This document shows positions 30,601 through 36,814 of a stretch of DNA of 64,000 nt, piece after piece. A program made the position numbers and the translations under genes. The notes beneath the pieces are model-generated. The model made no database searches, was not told where the DNA came from, and saw only the letters and a list, made by a program, of their open reading frames with translations. This DNA is from Saprospiraceae bacterium (GTDB taxonomy: Bacteria > Bacteroidota > Bacteroidia > Chitinophagales > Saprospiraceae): NCBI GenBank assembly GCA_019187365.1, contig JABARE010000024.1, positions 26,147 through 90,146 on the forward strand, read 5' to 3'. How positions within the stretch are numbered: the stretch's first letter is position 1; the number at the start of each line of letters is the position of its first letter.

Positions 30601-33600
30601 AACTCTACTTCTTCACAAAGGGAAAATCCCCCTTTCGGTTGCTTTGTAAAGCTTGCCTGAATGCCTGCATTTGCGCGCAGTGCTCGCAGCGGAAGGTATT
30701 CGCTCACGCAAGACTGTCCGTTATCGAATAGACCAGTTTGGGGATTTACAGGGTACTCGTCGCAACTCCATCCAGCGTAAGCATCGAGTTGCACAGGGGA
30801 ACAGGAATTCGTCGTGGCGCAGATGGCAAAATCCCGGTAGGTATCCGTACCATTTTTAAACCAAATGCCACCGGGATAGGGCTGGAAAAGAGAAGTGATG
30901 TCGACCCCATTGCTCAGGTCGTAGATCTTGAAAACATTGACCGGACTGCTTCCCGTAGCCAAAGCCAGGTAGCTGATTCCAGCGGCCGGAGTCTTGCCCA
31001 CACGCACTTCCCAAAGGATGGTGTCATTGGGTATGGTAACCAGCGGACTCGATAAATAATTGAAGATCACTCTCGGTGGGGTGAGCAGCATGACCTGCCC
31101 GCCACCATTGAGGGTCTTGGGTCCGCAGCCTCCACTTCCGCGATGGTAATATACCTGAGCGGTGTATTGAACATTGTTATTGTAATCAAAGCATTCGTCG
31201 AAATCGAGGTCGAAATCCAATACAAATAGTGAATCGTCGAAATCTCGGACTTCTTCCAATGGCCACAGGCCATCGTTGCGGAAAATGAGTGTACTCGTTC
31301 CGAGCCCTGGCACAACCTCGACGTTGGCATCCGGAATGGCGTAAGCGGTATTGGGCAGGCGGCCTTTGTTGGTGATCACCGCCGAACTTGGGATGTAGTC
31401 GAAATTGATCCCGGAGAACATGTAGACGATAGAATCTACGATGTACTGCGGCCTGAAGTCGCCAAAAACTTTGCGGGTCGAGCACACTTCATTTACCGTG
31501 AGATGTGCCGTGGCAGCACAATCCTCTCCAAAGGAAATGGTCGAACCCATCCGCGCACGGTAATTTCCGACAAAATAGGTTCCCGGTATTCTCTGTCCGC
31601 ATTGTGAAACCTCGTTGTTGGACTTTAAGTACTTGCCGCTGAACCAGGCAGAAGTGTTGTTTTGCTGAAAGTTGGATGCGCATGGCAGATCCTCTACGGC
31701 TGCTTTCACCTTGTAATTTGCCGCAAAAAAGATGCTATCGCCTCTGCTCAGCAGAAAGACTTCGGGGCCACAAGTGTCGCTAAAAGTAAACTGGTGGGTT
31801 GGGCCACCCGTGCTGGCCGAATAATCCGGTGTAACACAACTGATCGGGATATAGCTACCGGTTTCATGATCATAGATCACAAAACTCGGGCTTCCAAGAT
31901 ATTCCAGATGTGCTCCGGGTGAGAAATTAAACGTAATCTGGCGAATGCTGTCGCATGCCCTCGGCGCCACGATCTCGCTGGTAACCAGAGCAGATGCCTT
32001 GAGTACAAAGGTATCGCAGGGCAAACCATAGTTGACCGGGTTAGCGATGCCTGGGCTCATCGAAACAGAATCCTTCTGTCCTACGCTGGTGCGCGTGAGC
32101 GAATAGGAAGTATTCTTCAAACACAGATCGTAACACACAGGGGGAATGTCATCCGGAGCACAACCGCAATTCAAATCATACACATCACAACTCCTTCTGA
32201 AGGTGCATCCTCCAGGACATTCATAAATCACGTTGAACTCAAAATGATATGGCGTTGCACAGACGATGTGACTTACAAATTCAAAAAAGAGATCTGCCGG
32301 AGGGTAGCCATTGTGGATGGTTCCGCCATAAATCAGCAGCGTGTCGCCGTCCCAGTCATAATCATTGTAAACCAGGCCGTTTACACCACTTGCAATGGTA
32401 CCTCCGCCTTCTGCTGCGGTTTTAAATTCCAGATTCGGAGGAAAGATCACCTGGAGGTATACCCGTTCATTCTCGCATTCGAGGCCAGAATAGATGTACC
32501 GGTAATTGTACCTGATGCGTTGTGGAGTACAACCAACATCAAATCGATGCGCACCACCATCCGGGGTAAGACTATAATCACCCATTTTCTCCGGATAGGC
32601 AATACCGCTGCGATACCGGTGCCCTGCACAGTTTTTGAACAACACCTTGATATCGGGCTGCATACAACTTCTCGCCGGATGATAACATGGATTCAGGTCG
32701 TTTTCATTGAGACATGACACCTGTACGTCAAAAGCAAAGTAGTAGTTTTCCTGGTCCTGCAGCGAGACCGGTAGTAAAATGATAATGAAATCTGCATTTG
32801 ACACTGAATCCATGTTCATCGGGTTGACGGACGACATACTCATGGTGTCGTCGCCGTACCTGAAATTTACCAGAGAAAAGAAACCGCATTTCGGTTTTTT
32901 GACCAAAACCTGGATGCTGTCCATGGTAGCATAACTGTTAAAACTAAAGGTCGAGTTCTTCAACTCAATTCGCCAGGTTCCGTCGTGGTCGTATCCCGGC
33001 ACAATGAAGCGGCTAGATGTAAGACTCATCTGTGGTACCGTGAAGGGATATTGATAGCCCTCCTCGTAATTAAAGAATATTCCAAAGAAATCCGTTTCAC
33101 ACAAATCGTCGTACCGCAAGGTAATGTAGGGATCCTGACATTGGGGTGGATCTACCGGTATGGCCTCGCAGTTGGCTATATTGAGGTTGGGGTTGGCCAA
33201 AACGTCCATGGCAAAAACCACCGATTCTCCTACGTCAATTTTCGCATCGACCAGTGCGGCAGAAATGTCAAAAACTGCGGAGTCGGAATTGATTTGCAAG
33301 GGTACAATCGGAGTGCCATTCACTGAAAAATTGCCGTAACTCAACGCCTGACAATTTTCCGTCTTATAGAAAAATACCGTCATAAAGACGTTGCGGGCTG
33401 CTCCTTCACCTGGGTTGACTTCAAAACCATAATTCTTTATATCATACTTCCATTGAGACGGAGTGGTGCAATAATCCGGAGAGACCACAAATGATTTTGA
33501 TCCAGACAGATAAGGCGATCCGTCAAAATTGACCACCACAGACTCCGTAGTCTGATCGCTCTGACAGCTCTCACCGTAGCACCCGAACGAAACCTCCAGA

Positions 33601-34544
33601 TTTGAGTTGTTGGTTCCGGCGGGACATTGGACTTTCATGCAATAGTTGAGGATCACTCCGTCGTCTTCGCCGTATGTGCCATCTGTCCCGCCGAAAATGG
33701 ATGCCGGCAACTCGAGCAGCAGCTTGTCCGAATCATCGACGAGATAGGGAAGAGCATCGATAAAAACTCCGGTAGCCACGCCATCTTCTACGATCTCCAC
33801 CATGAAGGATTCGATCGAAGCATAAGGCACTGTATAATCATCCGTAAAAGCAAAACTATCCAGTTGTGAGAACTGACCGTTCTGGGTAATGATCACCTCC
33901 CTGCACACCTCGTCTCCGGGGGTGGCCATTTCAGGTGTTGTTTCGACAGATGCAAAATTGAGAAAAGCCTGAAATGTTCCCGTAAACAGGTCGACCTGTC
34001 CGATCAGGTCAAATTGGTTGAGCGAAGTATTGGGTCGCTCGTAGATGAGGTGATACTCGGGAATGCCGTTCGGGTCGCTCCGGTAACCGCACGTTGGCAA
34101 CAAATCGAAATGCACCCGCACGACGTTGGAAGCCGATGTGCTCACATTGGTAAAACAAAACTGAAGGTCCCCCGAAGGGAGGACGTTTAAGGTATAATGT
34201 GAAGCCGGATAGACGCCAAATGATGATCCGGTAACCGATATGTATCCTCCGGAAAGGTACCCTGCGGGGATCTCTATGGTAAGCTTGTGCAGGGTCAGAC
34301 TTGCATTGGGGTCACACTGAATGCCCGGTGTGCTGATGACGAGCCCCAGGGTATCCGCCTGGGAGCACACTTGTGCCGAGTCATAAGCGACTTCCCCTTT
34401 CAGACCTGTCAACTCACTCATGTTGAGTTCGATCAAATCCACATCACAGGGAAGTGCCGGTTGCGCGAACAGCTGGGGAATTGCAGCAACCCAGCATACC
34501 AAAATAGCAAGAGCGCATCTCGCCAGTTTTTCTTTATGAGCCAT
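18633..34544 (-). CDS. Giant secreted multidomain protein, SprB-like repeats, T9SS sorted
   Basis: A 5,303-residue cell-surface or secreted protein. A signal peptide (residues 1-28, ending LFAQ) is followed by a long Cys-containing N-terminal part (about 30-1700) of DUF11/Ig-like beta domains. SprB-like repeats occupy much of about 2250-3860, for example 3370-3430 with GTGPYSISWSTG and VTDANGC. A DUF11 domain sits near 3860-3980, HYR/Ig-like modules at about 4080-4850, a carboxypeptidase regulatory-like domain near 4900-4950, a dockerin-like pair at about 4950-5012, and a type A T9SS C-terminal domain at about 5218-5303. ATG 34544 begins the signal peptide. Long SprB-type proteins act in adhesion, gliding or surface assembly; the role here is inference. 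The reading frame is intact over 15.9 kb. Domain borders were placed by eye. Confidence 0.9.
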   Translation of the reverse strand: MAHKEKLARCALAILVCWVAAIPQLFAQPALPCDVDLIELNMSELTGLKGEVAYDSAQVCSQADTLGLVISTPGIQCDPNASLTLHKLTIEIPAGYLSGGYISVTGSSFGVYPASHYTLNVLPSGDLQFCFTNVSTSASNVVRVHFDLLPTCGYRSDPNGIPEYHLIYERPNTSLNQFDLIGQVDLFTGTFQAFLNFASVETTPEMATPGDEVCREVIITQNGQFSQLDSFAFTDDYTVPYASIESFMVEIVEDGVATGVFIDALPYLVDDSDKLLLELPASIFGGTDGTYGEDDGVILNYCMKVQCPAGTNNSNLEVSFGCYGESCQSDQTTESVVVNFDGSPYLSGSKSFVVSPDYCTTPSQWKYDIKNYGFEVNPGEGAARNVFMTVFFYKTENCQALSYGNFSVNGTPIVPLQINSDSAVFDISAALVDAKIDVGESVVFAMDVLANPNLNIANCEAIPVDPPQCQDPYITLRYDDLCETDFFGIFFNYEEGYQYPFTVPQMSLTSSRFIVPGYDHDGTWRIELKNSTFSFNSYATMDSIQVLVKKPKCGFFSLVNFRYGDDTMSMSSVNPMNMDSVSNADFIIILLPVSLQDQENYYFAFDVQVSCLNENDLNPCYHPARSCMQPDIKVLFKNCAGHRYRSGIAYPEKMGDYSLTPDGGAHRFDVGCTPQRIRYNYRYIYSGLECENERVYLQVIFPPNLEFKTAAEGGGTIASGVNGLVYNDYDWDGDTLLIYGGTIHNGYPPADLFFEFVSHIVCATPYHFEFNVIYECPGGCTFRRSCDVYDLNCGCAPDDIPPVCYDLCLKNTSYSLTRTSVGQKDSVSMSPGIANPVNYGLPCDTFVLKASALVTSEIVAPRACDSIRQITFNFSPGAHLEYLGSPSFVIYDHETGSYIPISCVTPDYSASTGGPTHQFTFSDTCGPEVFLLSRGDSIFFAANYKVKAAVEDLPCASNFQQNNTSAWFSGKYLKSNNEVSQCGQRIPGTYFVGNYRARMGSTISFGEDCAATAHLTVNEVCSTRKVFGDFRPQYIVDSIVYMFSGINFDYIPSSAVITNKGRLPNTAYAIPDANVEVVPGLGTSTLIFRNDGLWPLEEVRDFDDSLFVLDFDLDFDECFDYNNNVQYTAQVYYHRGSGGCGPKTLNGGGQVMLLTPPRVIFNYLSSPLVTIPNDTILWEVRVGKTPAAGISYLALATGSSPVNVFKIYDLSNGVDITSLFQPYPGGIWFKNGTDTYRDFAICATTNSCSPVQLDAYAGWSCDEYPVNPQTGLFDNGQSCVSEYLPLRALRANAGIQASFTKQPKGGFSLCEEVEFEIAIKNVGVASTFEQLLDIYLPLSGAQFVPGSFELAYPSVNPPPSNPGALTGTFVSIPDPSGPVPTSFGQKYQFELGDASIQSLLPINWLNGMGVAELPGVTLPENNLNTISLRWRVIFNCDYISGGRLNMQVSAVDRCDRPLEDQLTSTNLLAIEGLDPRDFNQYAIAILNPQIGACSGQQRLTVNVVGVPNDIQENEFICVTFPPEIQYVPGSADGFSPASNVAPYFWDLATEQVTDLGGGVKEICWRLPEGYPGGGIVAFNINVIVDDDAECGEYRLSALTKARDTVYCVADDIDCPAEISTSATTETILDIIPGLQIVSNAMDVVLSCSPNPGLIAVSGQVTIQNLFIAIPPGTPIPYLIFEDANLNTLFDPGEELFSATYTGGIVETGFAQLPFNFEATPAQVCNLYALVGSQSCHCAPPPQALRSGLETDFLPTSLGICENRDLELFCGTAYPLTNVQWSGSGSEYITGNVFNGPAGKYHITAEFNFGECSFEETIELDIVECPCTMSLQALAGPCDAGSYYVQAILQYANPGSAGFSYSVNGGPYATVAYDGSGNQSFLIGPLTTTDPLTILVSDVQFADCTASLLLEGKDCTLRYCEMEVTAATTDCDVLTDSLKVQFTIVATNAGTTGFYYSLNGSAPVLQPYHPSGFTVLEFPTATDGSLWTLSVYDADSTGCGSYAEIRLPITCRLISCDVGDFEIGAVPPICVDSVAEIRLSQVICGYRVTTTSPPSPPASMVFGCEKQDLVINDVIVNGVSLNLQDIVLSDYCEQQGNQDWMRKLAEQIQKFLSPVCMINKESGIRYTDQPYVTIEPALGGAKLPTSFIAYLSIKGEYMCCDQPPITVVFEITKMGGKESVYYTLTIDPGANSENFIYEYNDPPAYYLYNWKTDGGTVVSGGAGSGISLSWPTPGIKEVCVCVSDPLAGPDCPPVEFCRQILVDQDTLNATVSVFPALTCDDTGRVEIAFEVPDDLEEVIICNEAGDTVYSSNARRCPGLYVDPNLYVSKKDANGFYLEKLNFGVAKASIFGGRGYASYGHFPGDEPVFYVDPFDPDILRIRPDLVDNCYHEILYPQLDWESSDLKPLLESVVDFLSAAGLPDLVDYNCENNLFGLSPFIMCGGNYRLLIDPLYDYVVIRVRVDEKTEANLVFYQDEQYISLENVVVENLPPGNYSIKLRGFCGKVDTLHFVMPPAPDPDLITNVILQAPTGCDQKNGSVSVDVSMQGAILSITLCDDGGNEIGGEYFKEATLSATVTISDLPPGRYVVKVNTACRDTAILVSLNSAEDTLYFSNFIVSPYTDCAANDAFIDFDITTSVPIDSVVVIGPGGYLYFAGGLASGASPANWLTESIALGPPLLWGSYHIAIYTECYFLDTTVLIPQPRPLAAIGLQCTPQAPAKCPENGQLSFSVSYSPDLGTDPDSIVVTGPNFYHHLDQSGAHALMLSVPPGVYQIDVYDAAICNYASFSCEVPDAGESIVITGTVSPPLPCPKTHPGVDTLIRVQFDLLPPGQTLAFVNWSGPAGFIEQHVYGAVVGSDSLTVNASGIYTAELYTAFPPNHEQCAHTTVTLEVTEEACPPDCAFEMLYLDTVLISECDGSYNYDLSAKFYNYGCIVDTLSNGYISYIQVYDQSYNLIYYLDSTSGSQCVSLENLQPGTYTIYLGSYIYNPLYGYYQDLCQDQRLIELPERSLPVYTIQVASWGTACNADTGRAKVIAVFKDGIPVPPENYQYEWRRSILLLSETTNCIDNLGVGLYQVTLIDENGCAVALANVEIPDLNPVSFEPLWVTPANNCGECDGVVILPKNNGGPPDYNHYMTDGDGNSHFPAPGTSNQFTGLCPGDYHVITYYSISDTVCPALYTVNVPISDEGLTLSLDPEEGSPCIETDARIFFEITGGESPYDVYLKDEYGVVLQSIANLLGTTGQFAGLPAGNYIVEVISQGSDYPTCRTEEAITLEEPNIHLGAEHFVVQANSCSGECNAQISVPNLLEGNQIMTIRDQFNNLVGVYNASSASPIVLSGLKQGVYLVRISGGTGLLACDQYLSIDIEDPDPVQFAVQTQDPTDCNENDGTITVIPSGGTGPYSISWSTGHSGFDLSGLAVGDYFFTVTDANGCSSSGQTALTFPGCLLPCPEFVVESYMRDAICGRNDGYAEVVVQLYPDDYTYQWDGGFAGTIRDSLAPGQYSVTVTSKARPECSQVQEVLIGESGGPLLGGETDYIAGCGLQALVSLTVSGGTPPYQISYSGSQIGNAVLAAAGSFDLLADPGVLLFIVEDAQGCSDLYTMEVETEVNSIGLLTTIAAYPNCSNSNGAISAAASGTAPYAFYLNGQVHGISFDGNYLYAGLNEGLYLIEVQDANGCLARDTVSLVNGLGTALDPDIFQLQDGSCSNGVGSIQFDGSGDGDLHIEIIQYGGNVPVYQLDGDEAATFPLLPGSYYLRVIDGNGCTEILEEIEIGTVPDLDFHVLPLEPECTFEFRSGSITIDPDLLWGDGVLYAIYTSGGSLITEGLEADSLPPGDYIVRAVYADRNGEMCSAEVPVTLGEPECIDLALRKQIQLPKATYRKGDTVIFEITLFNQGAGTADSIKVTDFVADGYVFDPANYSAVPAWSFDGSKACAVYPDPLGPGESTVLYLKLIIGNALNRNFLNIAEITTAFVGGAPVNGDSDSYFDDDPGNDSGGVPEGETDDVVDGDGSGAPGDDDPDRDEDDHDISLLMVCGEMACNDKIHLGLDTNCIGILQPGMFVSPKNYPDSIYRLAVRDDKGVPHSDTFTAADLGKEFIVSVFVDACRNSCWSRVLIEDKFGPQIFCENDTLDCTDDLSSVEDPIAYDACGSAKVKKLSEQITDLDCDPEFLKKVTQVWTATDAYGNAGDTCTRVICIRRFDWAGLLPPANIHIDCKDVQYDANGAIDPAQSGVPTYHGQDLPAGSYLSCGVVVLFQDQDITNNPCKHKVIRTWYVTEWWCNDFIQWTWQQWIVVQDTTGPLLDETLEDLVVSTTPWACHAAFVPEPVAVHDDCNAVNRVVVSYGAQVIENYQGALWLDPGLHKVSYEFYDECGNVTEETRLVEVKDLTPPVAVCDFKTVVNLTNGPGTRVLASSFDDGSHDNCLLDHFEVRRMNDFACGNISDWAGYVDFCCEDVGKSILVSMKVVDASGNENTCMVVVEVQDKTRPGLSCPPDIRIACDYPYDPEDLQAFGKVVDDATAVDPIVLNPLFWYQINGVAKDGLAYDNCPVTIVEEDDLSGLNICGIGTIVRKFEATDGSGNSSTCWQHIEVIQPVAFSEANIRWPLDLTVSDLCDTAHLEPDDLEDPYDRPYISGHPCAKAGISHSDEVFRFAQDNNACFKILRTWSVLNWCDTARALVIYKHVQIIKSINTVKPALVEGLPDSIWCDYGTDCKRASVSFHFRAEDQCTPDELLSYFFRVDFNNDGSIDRSYSDIGKGDVSDTWIYGNHRLYWSIGDQCGNVLEGSAPISVRNCAPPLIYCRNGVSTSLQAMDLNGDGTTDTCMVVIWASDMDGGSSHPCGGKLKYSFSSDTTDTSRTFGCADIGDQPVNLWVTAENGAQSNCQTFVRILDPSGCCPAGVAYDVVGAIRTETGKKLAGVQVSLATCNHPPATTDAKGEFIFHDIRAGASCNILPFRNNDWLNGVTTADIVRIQRHILGLEKIPTPYRLIAADADHSGYLSTRDVSQLRRLILGVIDAIPENTSFRFVPTEYAFADPENPFGSSFPEQFVMNKLSGPLSVGFYGIKTGDVNDSYASGTQTAGRQSGQLKLLASWEEDEAHGRRVLHVIGQNLHEYASAQFTLQFDPQVMPFHSIQCQPGHGFTEDNVNTLRASKGFITVSWNGDAPPKAELFSLVFEASNVKHREAMVALNSEVTPALALNKRSGTEHGIQMDYRSGEERLADDFSIEPNPWNHWTDIAISAGADDLVEMSIYDTRGKIAYRTVEAVSKGIHKIRLDRTLLPQAGLYYVQLDFKNRSLTKTMVVSD

Positions 34545-34563
34545 AATCGGGTTTTTGGAGTCA

Positions 34564-34761
34564 TCATCCACGCAGGCTCCCAACAGCCTGCGGCATTCGA
34601 CTATGGCGATTACCGACGAAGCATACGGGGAGTACCTTGCCTGAAAGGCCCGTCACCGGTCGCACTGGCGGTGCGCGATAAACTTCAGATGCCTGAGCAG
34701 GAATCCAGCTTATGATGTGATCCCTTTTCAGTTTGGCTTGCGGTAGCCCCGCACCAATCAA
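34564..34761 (-). promoter_or_regulatory. Structured leader upstream of giant gene
   Basis: On the minus strand this stretch precedes the giant gene's ATG. It contains GCAGGC/GCCTGC arms (34572-34577 and 34586-34591) and CGCAC/GTGCG arms (34661-34665 and 34671-34675). It matches no riboswitch class I recognise. No exact TAnnTTTG box was found between the giant gene and 35179, so the promoter is not placed. An open 65-codon frame spans it but shows no protein features. Confidence 0.35.
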
Positions 34762-34921
34762 CTCTTTCTTTCCTCCCAGAAGCTCCGCAAATGACCCTCA
34801 GGAACCAGTACAAAGAACCCTTCGCTGCCTCCAGATCGCCATACCAACATCTTCCTGCCTACCAATTGATGAAAGGCATAATTGATGCTACAAAATCCGT
34901 ACCAAATCCAGCAGTGCCTGT

Positions 34922-35118
34922 CCTGCTGAAAGCAGGAGGTGTGAGAGGAAGAGTGAGAATGAGAGTGAGTGCGTAAAGAATCCTTTTAGGGCAGATCAAA
35001 TTCTATCCGCTGGCTTTGACTCTCCCCCCCCCGCTGGCTTCGACTCCGCTCAGCCAGCGGGGGGGGGAGAGTCAAAGCCAGCGGGGGGGGGAGAGTCAAA
35101 GCCAGCGGGGGGGGGGGG
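34922..35118 (+). repeat. Composite repeat, copy A
   Basis: In order: a CCTGCTG/CAGG stem, a purine-rich GAGTGAGAATGAGAGTGAG tract, a short linker (GCAGATCAAA), then a perfect 31-bp inverted repeat (35007-35037 and 35054-35084) around a 16-nt loop, and a tandem run of AGAGTCAAAGCCAGC plus poly-G. Copy B lies in opposite orientation at 55649-55818. The G tracts are 9, 9 and 12 or so long. The region 34762-34921 shows no gene or other repeat. Confidence 0.85.
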
Positions 35119-35149
35119 AAAAAAAAACCCCGGAATAGCCGTTCCGGGG
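35119..35149 (-). terminator. Terminator of the DUF1501 gene
   Basis: On the minus strand a CCCCGGAA/TTCCGGGG stem (35128-35149) with a 6-nt loop is followed by nine T (35119-35127). It lies 30 bp after the DUF1501 stop codon. Confidence 0.85.
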
Positions 35150-35179
35150 TTTAGCGATGTGATCAGAATCTATTAAAAC

Positions 35180-36778
35180 TCAACCGCGAACTTTCATCAT
35201 GTTCTTCACTTGTTGCAGCGGTCCGTTTTGCAAACGCACGTAATAAATACCAGCAGGTTCCTGCACCAGGTCGCAATCTATATCGTATTTGCCGGCCGGA
35301 AGTTCACCGTCGTGGAGGACGCGAATGACGGATCCCTCGTTGTTGATGATCTGTAGCAGCGCGTGCCCGCCAAAAACTTCAAACTTGATGCGAGTCCGGT
35401 CCACGAACGGATTTGGATAGGCGTAGACGATGTTATCGCCCAGCTTCTCGTTGCGATCATGTACCGATGTGGGGATGCAATTGGTGGGATCAAGAATGGG
35501 AAGCTTCTGGTAGTTGCGCAGCAGGATGTCTTCGAGGTCAGCCTCCGGAACGCAGAACCAGTCGCCCAGTATCGTTGCGTAGACGGACCGGTAGTCGTAT
35601 TGCATGGGCAGATTGGAATTCACTTTGGACTGCGGATCGATCACGGGGTTGTTGCCCATAACAGTTCCCCCAATGACCTTAGAACCAAATACAAACATGG
35701 GCTGCGCTGCACCGTGGTCTGTGCCGCGGGATGCATTGGAAACGATCCTTCGACCAAATTCTGAAAACACCATGCCCATTACGCGATCTTCTGCTCCCAG
35801 GAGCTTTACGTCATCCATAAACGCGCCAACGCAATCCGACAGACCCTTTAGCAGGTTAGCATGTTTTCCGGTCGAGTGATCGGTATCCGCCACCTGATTG
35901 GAATGCGTATCGTACCCCCCCGTGCTCAGCCAGAAAATCCGCGTTTTGATGCCACCGGAAATCAATTTGGCAACAATCTTCAATTGCTGCCCCAATGTAT
36001 ACCCGGGTTGATTTTGGATGGGGTAACGCTGCGACAAATTGGTGCCCTTATCGGCAGCCCCTTTTACAGAATCTCCAAATTTGTCTGTCTGCCGCTGGAC
36101 TTCCCTGATGTAAGAAAGTTCCTTCCCAAGGTAATTCTGCGGAGCAGGATCGGCAAAAAGACTGCCGGTCAGATTCAGCGGGTCGTTGGTATTGGAAATG
36201 GAAATCGCCATTGGGACGCTCTGGTTTTGCAATCCCAAAACGACGTTCCCTCCAACCCGAATGCCCAATGGATCAGGCATATCCTGATTCGGAAAACCCA
36301 CGGGATAGTTGGGAAATTCGTAAGCCAGGTAGCGGCCCAACCAACCCGAGTAGAGAAATTCCGTCGAATCCGCTCCGGTCATCATGATGTCGGTAGCCCT
36401 GAAATGCGAGTAATTGAATTTCTCGTATCCCACTCCCTGAATGATGGCCATCTTACCGGCTTCAAAAAGTTCGTGCATACCGGTCATGGCCGGGTGAAGT
36501 CCCGTCGCATCCTGTGTTCCGGAAAGGATGAGAACCTTATCTTCGGGAATTAATATGCGCTCCCGTATCGTCGGCAAGGCCAGTGCAGAATATTGATCAA
36601 GCGGAATGACCGTATTGAGCCCGTCATTGCCTCCACTAAGCTGGATGACGACGAGGACCCTGTCGGTATCCAACAGGGATGCGTTCAGTGCTGCCAGCAG
36701 TGGACTCGAGGCATGCGCTGTCACGGTCATGCCCCCGATGGTCACCGGTACCGACTGCAAAAAAGATCTTCTTTTCAT
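35180..36778 (-). CDS. DUF1501 protein with T9SS sorting domain
   Basis: A 532-residue exported protein. The N-terminus MKRRSFLQSVPVTIGGMTV fits a twin-arginine-like signal (RRSFL), usual for DUF1501, a sulfatase-like family of unproven function. Core blocks include VVIQLSGGNDGLNTVIP, GLHPAM and FSEFGRRIVSNASRGTDHGAA. From about 445 (AYPNPFVDRTRIKFEV) it carries a type A T9SS C-terminal domain ending MMKVRG. It is the downstream partner of the DUF1800 gene, 36 bp apart on the same strand; this pairing is widespread. A strong terminator follows. The reaction is unknown. Confidence 0.87.
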   Translation of the reverse strand: MKRRSFLQSVPVTIGGMTVTAHASSPLLAALNASLLDTDRVLVVIQLSGGNDGLNTVIPLDQYSALALPTIRERILIPEDKVLILSGTQDATGLHPAMTGMHELFEAGKMAIIQGVGYEKFNYSHFRATDIMMTGADSTEFLYSGWLGRYLAYEFPNYPVGFPNQDMPDPLGIRVGGNVVLGLQNQSVPMAISISNTNDPLNLTGSLFADPAPQNYLGKELSYIREVQRQTDKFGDSVKGAADKGTNLSQRYPIQNQPGYTLGQQLKIVAKLISGGIKTRIFWLSTGGYDTHSNQVADTDHSTGKHANLLKGLSDCVGAFMDDVKLLGAEDRVMGMVFSEFGRRIVSNASRGTDHGAAQPMFVFGSKVIGGTVMGNNPVIDPQSKVNSNLPMQYDYRSVYATILGDWFCVPEADLEDILLRNYQKLPILDPTNCIPTSVHDRNEKLGDNIVYAYPNPFVDRTRIKFEVFGGHALLQIINNEGSVIRVLHDGELPAGKYDIDCDLVQEPAGIYYVRLQNGPLQQVKNMMKVRG

Positions 36779-36814
36779 ATTGAAATGATTTTGTAGGCTA
36801 AGAAAATAGGGGCA

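Noticed and set aside
34564..34761. Cobalamin or cyclic-di-GMP riboswitch
   Set aside because: Hairpins are present but none of the conserved core bases of these classes could be found.
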